NCBI GenBank assembly: GCA_038202885.1
Contig: JBBREP010000040.1
Location: forward strand, 1-29,940
Source: JBBREP01 sp038202885
GTDB lineage: Bacteria; Actinomycetota; Acidimicrobiia; IMCC26256; PALSA-610
DNA: 29,940 nt
Reading direction: 5' to 3'
Below, piece after piece: positions 1 to 7,041 of the stretch. Made by a program: the position numbers and the translations under genes. The notes under the pieces were generated by a model. That model was not told where the DNA came from. It searched no databases and saw only the letters and a list, made by a program, of their open reading frames with translations. Positions within the stretch are counted from its first letter, which is position 1. Every line of letters begins with the position of its first letter.

Positions 1-1
1 G

Positions 2-202
2 GGGACGAGTCCGACGACGTTGCGGGCGAAGGTGTGGGTGGCCTCTGGTGTGGAGCCGGCGGCGTGGACGTTGACGAACACTGATGGTGCGGCGGTGTTG
101 CAGGCGGCTGGGAGTCCGGGGATCCGGGTGTTGTTGGGTGCGGGTTCGACGAACAAGCCGAGTTGGCTGTTCGACAACCTCACCGTCACCGACGTGGGGT
201 GA
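2..202 (+). CDS. C-terminal fragment of a secreted LamG/concanavalin-like domain protein (partial)
   Basis: The reading frame is open from the left edge of the window and stops with TGA at 200-202, so only about the last 66 residues are visible. The segment has the pattern of the final strands of a jelly-roll sugar-binding or LamG-like domain: a K-V-W-V strand, then 'EPAAWTLT', 'AGSPGIRVLLGAGS', and a closing 'WLFDNLTVTDVG'. Actinobacterial extracellular proteins often end in this way, with D-N-L-T-V close to the C-terminus. The protein is therefore probably exported and carbohydrate- or surface-associated. The catalytic or main part lies outside the window, so no reaction can be named. An 11-bp-stem hairpin begins 11 bases after the stop and probably ends its transcript. 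Family assignment is moderate; the frame itself is clear. Confidence 0.6.
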   Translation, partial: GTSPTTLRAKVWVASGVEPAAWTLTNTDGAAVLQAAGSPGIRVLLGAGSTNKPSWLFDNLTVTDVG

Positions 203-212
203 CGCACGATCG

Positions 213-239
213 CGTGACCTGTCCGCTAGACAGGTCACG
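213..239 (+). terminator. Hairpin terminator after the partial gene
   Basis: An 11-bp perfect inverted repeat (CGTGACCTGTC / GACAGGTCACG) encloses a 5-base loop, starting 11 bases after the stop at 202. There is no T-run, which is usual for high-GC actinobacterial terminators. It could also be a protein-binding palindrome, but its place right after a stop codon favours termination. Confidence 0.6.
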
Positions 240-284
240 GCGTTCCGCTCGTTGACTGGGGGCGCTCGTTGATTGGGGGTCGCG

Positions 285-2828
285 GTGGTCGGTGACGGCA
301 CGCACGACGGTACGAGCGACAGCCAACCCGGGGTCTGGTGTGCTGCCTGCGACAATCGGTCCGGAGCGGGCGACGTCTGTGGCGTCTGTGGCCGTGCGCT
401 TGCGGGCGAGGCGGCCGACCGACTCCGCACCATCGCTCGGCGGCGGTGGGAACTCGACGTCGCCGCGGTTGCGATGCGACGCGAAGCGTCGGCGCTCGAC
501 CTCGAGCGCCACACGCTCTTGCAAGCCACGTCGGTCGCCGGATCGCGACGGCCATCGACGCGCGCCGCGTCGACGCCGGCTGGTGAGTGGAAACCCGAGG
601 TAGTCAGCGACGTTCTCGTCTGGCTCGGCGCCACGCTGCTCTCGCTGGCCGCGCTCACGTTCGTTGCCGTGGCGTTCACGCGGTTGTCGCCCGTCGGACG
701 CACCGAGCTCATGGCCGCATCGTCGCTCGTGCCGTTCACGATCGCGGTGTTCTTGCGGCGCCGCGTGCCCCACACCGCCGACGCCGTGTTCGTGCTCGCG
801 GTCGTCTTCGCGCTGGTGGCATGGGGAACACCTCGCCATATCGGTCCGGCCGAACACGTGAGCGGCGTTGCGTGGTGGGCACTCGGCAGCGCGATCGGCG
901 CCCTACTCACCGGCGCGGCCGGCCGTTGGCTTGGCTTTGCGTCGGCGCGAGCACTCGCCGCGATCGGCGTGTGCGTGGCCGGCGCGACCTCGGCACACGC
1001 CCTCGGCGGGAGCCACGCACGCGAAGCGTCGGCGCTTGCAGTGGTCGCCATGCTGACGGTGGTGGTTGCCGCGGGCGCCCATCGCGTCGCGCTGTGGAGC
1101 GGTGGACCCCACCGATTGCTTGGCGCCGGTGCCATTGGCCAACTCCTCATCGCCGGGGCCTTCGTCAGCGAGGTGGTGTCTCGCGACCATCGTCACGACC
1201 TCGTTGCCGTCGCAGCCGTCGGGGTACTTGGCGCGGCGCCGTTCGTGGCGTGGCTCCTCCGACGCGACTTCGCGTGGACGCCATCAGGACGATCGCTCGC
1301 GCTGGTTGTGGCGTCCGGCGCGCCGGCCGGAGCCGCCATCGTGTGGTTGTCGGGTCGGCTGCACGGCGACGCCTTGCTGTGTGCAGTCGCGATCGTCGGA
1401 TGCGCCATCGCCGTCGCGGTGTTCGCGGTGCGAGACGAGATCGCCGCGCCGGTGGCACTGGTCGGTGGGGCCACAGTGACCGCGGCCGCGATCGGCGTGA
1501 CGGATCCGGTGCTGACCGTCGCACTTCGTCCGCTCGGCTGGAGTTCGCACGCGTGGCGCTCCGGTGCGAACCTGCGCCTGCGTGATCACCTGTCGCCGAA
1601 CGGCGCCGACGTGGTGCTCCACCACGGAATGCTGCCGGGGCTCGTGATGGTCGTCGCCGCGCTTGGTGCGGCCGTGTACGCGACGTCACGCCAGCGCGGT
1701 GCCAGCGAGGCGTCGGGCGGCGGCGTGGCCGACTTCGTCGCGGTTGCGTCGGTGCTGATGGGATTCGCAGCGACGTATTCGATCGTCGCCTCGGGATTGG
1801 GCGCGGCCGCAGTTGCGGCCCTGTCACTGAGCGCCGTCGCGGTTGCGCTCGGCGCCGCAGTGTGGGCCGAACGACGCGCCGCTCGCTACGTGCCGTCGTT
1901 CGTCGTCGCCGCGCTCGTGAGCGCGCTTCCCGCGGTCGCGGCGGCCATTGCAGTGCGGTCCGTTGCTGTCGGCGCGCTTGTTGTCGTTGCGGTTGCGTGC
2001 GGTGCGGTCATAGCCACGGCAGGCCCGTCGAACCTGCGCCTCGGCAGCACGGCCGGCCTCGTCGCGGCGTTGCTCACCCTGACGGGCACTGTCACTGCCA
2101 CCTTCGAGGTGTCGCGAGCCACTGTCGGACTCGCCGTGAGCGTCGCCGCAGCGCTCGCGATCATCGCCGGCAGTTGGCTGCGCCGTTGGCCGAGTGAGCA
2201 CGTGGCGGTCGCCGCGGCGGCGCATATCGGTGTCGGTGTTGCGATCGCGCTGTGCGCCGACGCGCCGGCATCGGTCGCGATCGCCGTGACGATCCTGGCG
2301 GTTGCCCATGCGCTCGCCGCGGTACGCGCGGCCCCGTATCTGCCTGCGGCCGCGGCAACCAGCGTCGTGTCGGTATGGGCGTGGTTGGGCGTCGCGGGAG
2401 TGCGGTTGCTCGAGGCGTACACGCTGCCGGCCGCGGTTGTGATGCTGCTCGCCGGTCTGGCCGCCCGCCGCCGCGAGCGCGAGCTGTCGTCGTGGTTGGT
2501 GCTGGGCCCGGGATTGCTCGTGGCGTTCGCGCCCACGCTCGCACTCACGATCGAGCGCGCGAGTGTGGAGCGGTCGCTACCGCTCACTGCGTGTGCGCTC
2601 GTCGTGGTGGTGATCGGGGCATGGGCTCGCGTGCAGGCGCCGCTCGTGATCGGCGCAGCAACGCTCGTGGCGCTCGGCGCTGACCTGCTCGGCCCCGTTG
2701 CCGCACGCGCCCCACGCTGGATCGCACTGGGCCTCGCGGGCACGGCGCTGCTGTGGCTCGGCGCCACCGCCGAACGCCGACTACGCCAAGCCCGCTCGTG
2801 GGGCCACACCTTCGCCGGCTACAGCTAA
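285..2828 (+). CDS. Large polytopic membrane protein with N-terminal zinc ribbon
   Basis: The predicted protein has about 847 residues. Near the N-terminus are two CxxC knuckles (about C19/C22 and C32/C35) typical of a small zinc ribbon. A charged, probably helical stretch follows (residues about 40-90), and then almost the whole chain is Ala/Val/Leu-rich hydrophobic segments, about 20 or more potential membrane helices, broken by short Arg-rich loops such as 'RRRERE'. The layout resembles the actinobacterial family annotated as SCO7613 C-terminal domain membrane proteins, whose function is unknown. No enzyme motif is visible. The start is uncertain: GTG at 285 has a G-rich stretch just upstream (275-279), while TTG at 273 would add four residues. 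It stands alone, between a terminator upstream and a palindromic repeat 30 bases downstream. The open frame is certain; the role is not. Confidence 0.8.
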   Translation: MVGDGTHDGTSDSQPGVWCAACDNRSGAGDVCGVCGRALAGEAADRLRTIARRRWELDVAAVAMRREASALDLERHTLLQATSVAGSRRPSTRAASTPAGEWKPEVVSDVLVWLGATLLSLAALTFVAVAFTRLSPVGRTELMAASSLVPFTIAVFLRRRVPHTADAVFVLAVVFALVAWGTPRHIGPAEHVSGVAWWALGSAIGALLTGAAGRWLGFASARALAAIGVCVAGATSAHALGGSHAREASALAVVAMLTVVVAAGAHRVALWSGGPHRLLGAGAIGQLLIAGAFVSEVVSRDHRHDLVAVAAVGVLGAAPFVAWLLRRDFAWTPSGRSLALVVASGAPAGAAIVWLSGRLHGDALLCAVAIVGCAIAVAVFAVRDEIAAPVALVGGATVTAAAIGVTDPVLTVALRPLGWSSHAWRSGANLRLRDHLSPNGADVVLHHGMLPGLVMVVAALGAAVYATSRQRGASEASGGGVADFVAVASVLMGFAATYSIVASGLGAAAVAALSLSAVAVALGAAVWAERRAARYVPSFVVAALVSALPAVAAAIAVRSVAVGALVVVAVACGAVIATAGPSNLRLGSTAGLVAALLTLTGTVTATFEVSRATVGLAVSVAAALAIIAGSWLRRWPSEHVAVAAAAHIGVGVAIALCADAPASVAIAVTILAVAHALAAVRAAPYLPAAAATSVVSVWAWLGVAGVRLLEAYTLPAAVVMLLAGLAARRRERELSSWLVLGPGLLVAFAPTLALTIERASVERSLPLTACALVVVVIGAWARVQAPLVIGAATLVALGADLLGPVAARAPRWIALGLAGTALLWLGATAERRLRQARSWGHTFAGYS

Positions 2829-2857
2829 CCCACAACCCCCACCCCCAACACCACCCA

Positions 2858-2912
2858 CGGTTTTCCTCTGCACCCGGCGGCGTGTAACGCCGTCAGGTGC
2901 AATCAGACCGCG
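2858..2912 (-). repeat. 55-bp dispersed palindromic repeat, copy 1
   Basis: This element matches the reverse complement of 17546-17600 at 50 of 55 positions. It contains an imperfect hairpin at 2869-2901: 14-base arms with outer TGCACC/GGTGCA and inner CGGCG/CGCCG, and a 5-base loop. The flanks outside the hairpin (GGTTTTCCTC on one side, AATCAGACCGCG on the other) are fully conserved between copies. All five differences fall inside the hairpin. It lies 30 bases after the membrane-protein stop and 40 bases before the methyltransferase start. It may work as a terminator, but the conserved single-stranded flanks suggest a mobile or REP-like extragenic element. Confidence 0.75.
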
Positions 2913-2952
2913 GACCACGAGGGCGCCGCGCTCTCGGCCTACGTTGGAAGTT

Positions 2953-3537
2953 GTGACAAGCAGATGGTCAGGCACCGATGCGCCCCGCGGCGACGACTAC
3001 GACCGGCGTTGGCGCGAGCTCGAAGCAACTGGTGCGTCGGTGCACGGTGAGGCCGACCTGGTTGATGCCCTGTTGCAGGAGCGCCAGACGGGGCGCACGG
3101 TGCTGGATGCCGGTTGCGGGACGGGCCGCGTGGCGATCGAGCTCGCTCGCCGCGGCTACGAGACGGTGGGTGTCGACCTCGACGAAGCGATGCTGGAGAC
3201 CGCTCGCATCAAGGCACCAGAGCTCGAATGGCACCGCGACGACCTGCGCGACCTGCACCTCGGCCGCACGTTCGACGTCGTGGTGGCGGCCGGCAACGTG
3301 ATGATCTTCCTCATGCCGGGAAGCGAGGCAGCGGTGGTGCGCCGCCTCGCGGAACACCTCAACCCGGGCGGGCTCCTCGTGGCGGGTTTCCAACTCGCGG
3401 GCAACCGGCTACCGCTCGCCGACTACGACGAACACGCCGCCGCGGCGGGGTTGTCGCTGATCGACCGCTTCGCAACGTGGGGCCGCGAGCCGTGGGTCGA
3501 CGGCGGTGACTACGCCGTCAGCGTCCACGGTGCCTGA
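2953..3537 (+). CDS. Class I SAM-dependent methyltransferase
   Basis: A single-domain Rossmann methyltransferase of about 194 residues. Motif I is clear ('VLDAGCGTGRVAIELARRG', about residues 50-68), followed by the acidic end of strand beta2 ('VGVDLDEAML') and a motif-IV-like stretch ('FDVVVAAGNVMIFL'). Motif 'LNPGGLLVAGF' marks strand beta5. The order matches the Methyltransf_25/11 families, which methylate small molecules; the substrate cannot be read from sequence. GTG at 2953 is chosen because the frame further upstream runs into the palindromic repeat and is Arg/Pro-rich non-coding in style; TTG at 2944 is an alternative. The gene converges on the thiolase, with six bases between their stops. 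The protein ends soon after 'VDGGDYAVSVHGA', which is short but normal for this family. Confidence 0.8.
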   Translation: MTSRWSGTDAPRGDDYDRRWRELEATGASVHGEADLVDALLQERQTGRTVLDAGCGTGRVAIELARRGYETVGVDLDEAMLETARIKAPELEWHRDDLRDLHLGRTFDVVVAAGNVMIFLMPGSEAAVVRRLAEHLNPGGLLVAGFQLAGNRLPLADYDEHAAAAGLSLIDRFATWGREPWVDGGDYAVSVHGA

Positions 3538-3543
3538 CGAGTA

Positions 3544-4767
3544 TCAGACCCGTTCGATGATGATGGCCGGGGCCATGCCGCCGCCGGCACACATCGTGAC
3601 GAGTCCGATCTGAAGGTCCCGACGTTCGAGTTCGTCCAAGACGGTGCCGATCAAAATCGCGCCGGTCGCGCCGATCGGGTGACCCAACGCGATCGCGCCA
3701 CCGTTGACGTTCACCTTGTCGCGGTCGAGATCGAGATCGCGCTGGAATTTCTCGGCGACGACGGCGAAGGCCTCGTTGATCTCGAACAGGTCGATGTCGC
3801 CAAGGGTCATGCCGGCGCGCGCGAGCACCTTGCGCACGGCCGGTACCGGCGCGTTCAACATGAGCGTCGGGTCATCGCCCATGTTCGCGGTCGCGACGAC
3901 ACGCGCACGCGGTCGCAAACCGTGCGCCTGTGCATAGCGCTCGCTCGCGACGAGCACGGCCGCGGCGCCGTCGACAACGCCCGACGAGTTGCCGGCATGA
4001 TGGACGTGCTGAATATCGCGGTCGGGGTACTTCTGGTTGATCAACTCGCGGAAGGTCTTGGAATCCTCGGTGTGGCGATAGTCGGCGATCTTGGGAAAGC
4101 TCAAGGGGAGCGCGGCGAGTGATTCGACCGTGGTCTGTGGGCGAGGGAACTCTTCGTGATCGAGTGCGACTGAGCCGTCCATGTTCAGCACGGCAACCAA
4201 ACTCCGTTGGAAACGTCCTTCGCGAATCGCGCGGTCGGCGCGTGCTTGCGACTCGGCTGCAAGCGCGTCGACTGCCTCGCGGCTGATGCCTTCCATCGAC
4301 GCGATCGCGTCGGCGCATACGCCCTGATGCGATTGCGGGTGGATGGCCTGGAGGTGCGCGTTGTTGGCGCCCATCGGTAGGAGGCCCTTTTTCGGCAACG
4401 ACATCATCTCGGTGCCGCCCGCCACGACGAGGTCTTCCATCCCGGCCATCACCGCATGCGCGGCGTAGTTCGCCGACGTGATGCCTGAACCGCAGAACCG
4501 ATCGAGCGTCGCGCCGCTCGCGGTGACTGCGTAGCCCGCGTCGAGTGCAGCCATGCGTCCGAGATCGCCGCTCTGCTCACATACCTGTGAACTGGTGCCC
4601 CATACGACATCGTCGACATCGGATGTGTCGAAGCCGTTGCGCTCGACGAGTGCTCGCAGCACGGTCGCCGCGAGGTGCTGCGGATGGAGGTGGGCGAGCG
4701 CGCCCTTACCGGGCTTGCCGATTCCGCGAGGAGTGCGGCAGGCGTCGATGATCAGGGCGTCAGGCAT
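3544..4767 (-). CDS. Acetyl-CoA acetyltransferase / 3-ketoacyl-CoA thiolase
   Basis: A 407-residue thiolase of normal length. It would cleave 3-ketoacyl-CoA with CoA, or condense two acyl-CoAs, in the cytoplasm. The catalytic set is complete: nucleophile Cys92 in 'DRFCGSGITSAN', His363 in 'ALGHPIGATGA', and Cys393 in 'TMCAGGGMAPA'. The N-terminus 'MPDALIIDACRTPRG' is typical of the fadA/phaA group. ATG at 4767 is the natural start, with GGAG eight bases upstream; an extension to 4905 would add a non-conserved leader. It is transcribed divergently from the beta-helix gene, 116 bases away, and has no fatty-acid oxidation partner beside it, so physiological direction and chain length are open. 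Family confidence is high. Confidence 0.93.
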   Translation of the reverse strand: MPDALIIDACRTPRGIGKPGKGALAHLHPQHLAATVLRALVERNGFDTSDVDDVVWGTSSQVCEQSGDLGRMAALDAGYAVTASGATLDRFCGSGITSANYAAHAVMAGMEDLVVAGGTEMMSLPKKGLLPMGANNAHLQAIHPQSHQGVCADAIASMEGISREAVDALAAESQARADRAIREGRFQRSLVAVLNMDGSVALDHEEFPRPQTTVESLAALPLSFPKIADYRHTEDSKTFRELINQKYPDRDIQHVHHAGNSSGVVDGAAAVLVASERYAQAHGLRPRARVVATANMGDDPTLMLNAPVPAVRKVLARAGMTLGDIDLFEINEAFAVVAEKFQRDLDLDRDKVNVNGGAIALGHPIGATGAILIGTVLDELERRDLQIGLVTMCAGGGMAPAIIIERV

Positions 4768-4883
4768 GAGGATGCTCCGGGGTGGCGGTCGGGCGACACC
4801 GAGACCGTAGCCATCGGCCCTGTCCGCGCCGTCACCGGGTGGCGTGGCTTTCGCCAGATCGCCGCCGAGTGTGAAGATTGTCC

Positions 4884-5033
4884 ATGGGCGGAGTGCGGCG
4901 AACACGGCGACGTCGGTGGTCAGCAGTGGTGTTGGTGGTGGCGGCGTGCTTGGCCGCGACGCTCGCGCCGCGGCCAGTTGCCGCGGGCACGGCGCCGCTG
5001 CCCGTACTCGGATGCGAGCACGCGGGAACCTAG
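4884..5033 (+). pseudogene. Signal-peptide leader of the beta-helix protein, cut off by an in-frame TAG
   Basis: ATG at 4884 opens a frame that is the same as the downstream beta-helix ORF. It encodes a textbook export signal: an Arg-rich n-region (RRTRRRRW), a hydrophobic core (AVVLVVAACLAATLA), then 'PRPVAAGTAPLPVLGCEHAGT', at which point TAG (5031-5033) stops it after 49 codons. The body resumes at once in frame ('LTLTSSVRLDPSC'). Together, 4884-6308 would make one secreted protein of about 474 residues with one amber codon. A single base change from TAC or CAG would explain it. Sequencing error, a strain-specific nonsense mutation, or low-level readthrough or reinitiation at the adjacent TTG are all possible. 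Confidence 0.75.
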
Positions 5034-6308
5034 TTGACGCTCACCAGCAGCGTGCGCCTCGATCCTTCATGTACGTGGACCGGCGGATTCGACATCACGG
5101 CATCGCACGTCACGCTCGATTGCCAGGACGCGCTCGTGCAGCATGTTCCCGGTGGGCCGAACCTCGGGATCGTCGTGCAGACACCTGCCGATGTCGACCT
5201 CGCCGGCGTCACGATTCGCCGCTGTCGCGTCGACGGGTTCCTCAACAACGTCCACCTGGTCAGGCAGGGGTTCCAGCATCTCACCGCTGGACACGAGTAC
5301 GACCACCACCTCCAGGGTGTTGTTATCGAGCGGAGCACGCTCACGAATTCGCGCGGCGTCGGCATCTACGTCAACGGCTACGTCACCGACGCGACGCTGC
5401 GCGACCTCGTCATCACCGGATCGGGCAGTACTGGGATCTACCTCGACACCGGCTCACGGCACACGATCGTCACCCGCAATGTGCTGGTCGGCAACGGCTT
5501 CAAGGAGAACGGTCCCGGTGGCACGAACACCAATTTCAATGGGCTCGACGTGCGATTCTGGGGCCCGGGACGCGAGGCCATCGCGGTCGACGGTTCGCTC
5601 GACAACGTGATCTTCGGCAATTACCTCGTTGGGAACTCGGCCGGAGGCGTCTTCCTCTACACGAACTGCGGCGAGAACGTGCAAACCGATCCTGGGTCGT
5701 GGGTCGAACATCGCTACGGCGCCGAGCACAACCTCGTTGCCTCCAACCTCATCGTCGGTGGTGAAGAAGGCGTGTGGGTCGGGGCGCGCATGGGCGAGAA
5801 CGTGTATCCGATGGACTGCAGTGACGTGCCGTACGTGTCGGGTTCGCTGTTCGCAATCACGTTGGATCGGGCGGCGCACAACACGATTCGGGGCAACGTC
5901 GTCAGTGACGTCACCTTTGGTGTGCGCGTCGAAGACGACGACACGACGGTCGCGTCCAACGCGTTCCACGGCGACGACCCCTCGCACTATGCGGTCGTGG
6001 TTGGCACGCCGTATCGCACGACGGCACTCGGTCGGCCGGTGACTAACGTTCGCGTGCGCGGGAACCATTCGGAGATCGTCGGCAACACGAGTCCGTATCG
6101 GTGGGTCGATGGCGTGCTCGTGTTCCGCACCGTCGACAACACGGCGTTGGGAAGAGCCTCGCGGTTCTGCGCCGCGCCCGACATCCCGCGCGGCCCCTTC
6201 GTGATGACGTATGCATTCGCCCCCCAAGACCCGACCCAGCCGCCCGTCGATCCGCCTCCGTACAACACGCCAACGCTCGGCGTCTTGCCTGCATGTTCGG
6301 GCCGCTGA
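5034..6308 (+). CDS. Secreted right-handed parallel beta-helix protein (NosD/pectate-lyase-like fold)
   Basis: The 424-codon body shows many rungs of a right-handed beta-helix: repeated patterns such as 'SRGVGIYVNGYVTDATLRDL', 'STGIYLD', 'NVIFGNYLVGNSAGGVFLY', 'HNLVASNLIVGGEEGVWVG' and 'HNTIRGNVVSDVTFGVRVE', with Asn at the turns. Paired cysteines (for example in 'LDPSCTW', 'TLDCQD', 'NCGEN', 'PMDCSD') fit an exported, disulfide-bonded protein. Proteins of this fold bind or cleave polysaccharide, but no catalytic Asp/Arg trio could be picked out by eye, so enzyme activity is not claimed. The TTG at 5034 follows directly after a TAG that separates it from an in-frame signal peptide (4884-5030). 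Without that leader it would stay in the cytoplasm and probably not fold properly. The C-terminus is Pro-rich (about residues 395-415). Confidence 0.8.
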   Translation: MTLTSSVRLDPSCTWTGGFDITASHVTLDCQDALVQHVPGGPNLGIVVQTPADVDLAGVTIRRCRVDGFLNNVHLVRQGFQHLTAGHEYDHHLQGVVIERSTLTNSRGVGIYVNGYVTDATLRDLVITGSGSTGIYLDTGSRHTIVTRNVLVGNGFKENGPGGTNTNFNGLDVRFWGPGREAIAVDGSLDNVIFGNYLVGNSAGGVFLYTNCGENVQTDPGSWVEHRYGAEHNLVASNLIVGGEEGVWVGARMGENVYPMDCSDVPYVSGSLFAITLDRAAHNTIRGNVVSDVTFGVRVEDDDTTVASNAFHGDDPSHYAVVVGTPYRTTALGRPVTNVRVRGNHSEIVGNTSPYRWVDGVLVFRTVDNTALGRASRFCAAPDIPRGPFVMTYAFAPQDPTQPPVDPPPYNTPTLGVLPACSGR

Positions 6309-6366
6309 GGCACTCTCGCGATAGCCCCCCAACCCTGATCCCACGACGAACGCGCAGCAGCGCTTC

Positions 6367-6399
6367 GGGACGTCCCTTGGACTTCGGGCACTAAGTCCC
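6367..6399. promoter_or_regulatory. Clustered GGGAC/GTCCC palindromes upstream of csbD
   Basis: A perfect 10-bp palindrome (GGGACGTCCC, 6367-6376) is followed two bases later by an inverted repeat GGACTT-N8-AAGTCC (6379-6398). They lie 88-120 bases before the csbD start. The second repeat, read on either strand, is close to the DosR/DevR-type box GGGACTTNNGNCCCT, with about two mismatches. An operator for a stress regulator is plausible; a simple RNA hairpin is the alternative. Confidence 0.35.
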
Positions 6400-6486
6400 T
6401 GGCGGGGTTCTCGAGGCGTCGCGATGATGGGGTTGTGGTCGCGGCTTGCGACCCGCATTGATTTCGCTTGCGAAAGGTGGTGCGTC

Positions 6487-6711
6487 ATGGGAGCACAGTC
6501 TGATCAGGTCAAGGGTCAGGTCGAAGAGGCTGCTGGGGCGTTGACGGGTAACGAGGATCTGGAATCCGAAGGCAAGGCGGATCGCCGCGCTGGTGAAGCC
6601 AAAGAGAAGGTTGCCGACGCCAAGGCCAAGATCGATGAGGCTGCGGACACGGTGGCCAAGAAGGCCGGGACGGTGATCGACAAGGTGAAGCATGCGTTGC
6701 ACCGCAAGTAG
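6487..6711 (+). CDS. CsbD family stress-response protein
   Basis: A 74-residue, very hydrophilic, Lys/Glu/Ala-rich protein starting 'MGAQSDQVKGQVEEAAGALT'. The N-terminal signature with K-G-x-x-E-E-A-A-G-x-L-T-G-N and then 'EGKADRRAGEAKEK' is the hallmark of the CsbD family (PF05532). These small, mostly disordered or helical proteins are induced by general stress in many bacteria; their biochemical role is unknown. The C-terminal half (about residues 35-74) has a heptad-like 'AKAKIDEAADTVAKKAGTV' pattern suggesting an amphipathic helix. ATG at 6487 has AAAGGTGG a few bases upstream. A hydrophobic miniprotein gene follows 49 bases downstream and is probably co-transcribed. The upstream region has palindromes that may carry stress control. 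Confidence 0.9.
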   Translation: MGAQSDQVKGQVEEAAGALTGNEDLESEGKADRRAGEAKEKVADAKAKIDEAADTVAKKAGTVIDKVKHALHRK

Positions 6712-6760
6712 CTGAGTTGCTGTTCAGCGTCTGCGAGGCCCGAAGCGGAAGGGAGATTCC

Positions 6761-6835
6761 ATGTACATCGGTGTTGGAACACTTGTGGCCATACTCATCA
6801 TCGTCGCGATCATCTACGTGATTCGTCGCGCCTGA
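6761..6835 (+). CDS. 24-residue single-pass membrane miniprotein
   Basis: ATG at 6761 begins a 24-codon frame ending in TGA at 6833-6835. The product begins 'MYIGVGTLVAILIIVAIIYV' and ends 'IRRA': one hydrophobic helix of about 18 residues followed by a basic C-terminus, which predicts a single-span inner-membrane protein with the Arg end in the cytoplasm. A strong Shine-Dalgarno (GGAAGGGAG, 6747-6755) sits at proper spacing, which argues for a real gene despite its size. It lies 49 bases after csbD. Very short 'MYIG...' hydrophobic proteins of this type recur in bacterial genomes, but no function is known to me. It is too short for standard gene callers and will often be missed. Confidence 0.72.
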   Translation: MYIGVGTLVAILIIVAIIYVIRRA

Positions 6836-6870
6836 CCGAACAGCAGACGGGTGATCGCACGATCGCGGGC

Positions 6871-6957
6871 TGGTGCGAGCGGGGGGATTTGAACCCCCAC
6901 GTCCTTTCGGACACTGGATCCTAAGTCCAGCGCGTATGCCAGTTCCGCCACGCTCGC
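6871..6957 (-). tRNA. tRNA-Leu (anticodon UAG)
   Basis: On the minus strand the acceptor arms GCGAGCG and CGCTCGC pair perfectly. The anticodon arm reads CTGGA-CTTAGGA-TCCAG with anticodon TAG. A class-II variable arm (TGTCCGAAAGGACG region) fits leucine, and the T-arm GGGGG-TTCAAAT-CCCCC is perfect. A discriminator A and an encoded CCA (complement of 6871-6873) follow. It would read CUA and, by wobble, other CUN codons. Confidence 0.96.
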
Positions 6958-7041
6958 GAGCCACGGAACGCTACCGCTGCCCGAGGATCGGCGCCGCCGA
7001 GAAGCGTGAGCGGCCCGGCATACCGATACCCTGCAGCGTTC

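Noticed and set aside
5031..5033. TAG as a recoded sense codon (pyrrolysine or other)
   Set aside because: No Pyl machinery or recoding structure is visible and the setting is a simple signal-peptide junction; point mutation or sequence error is simpler.
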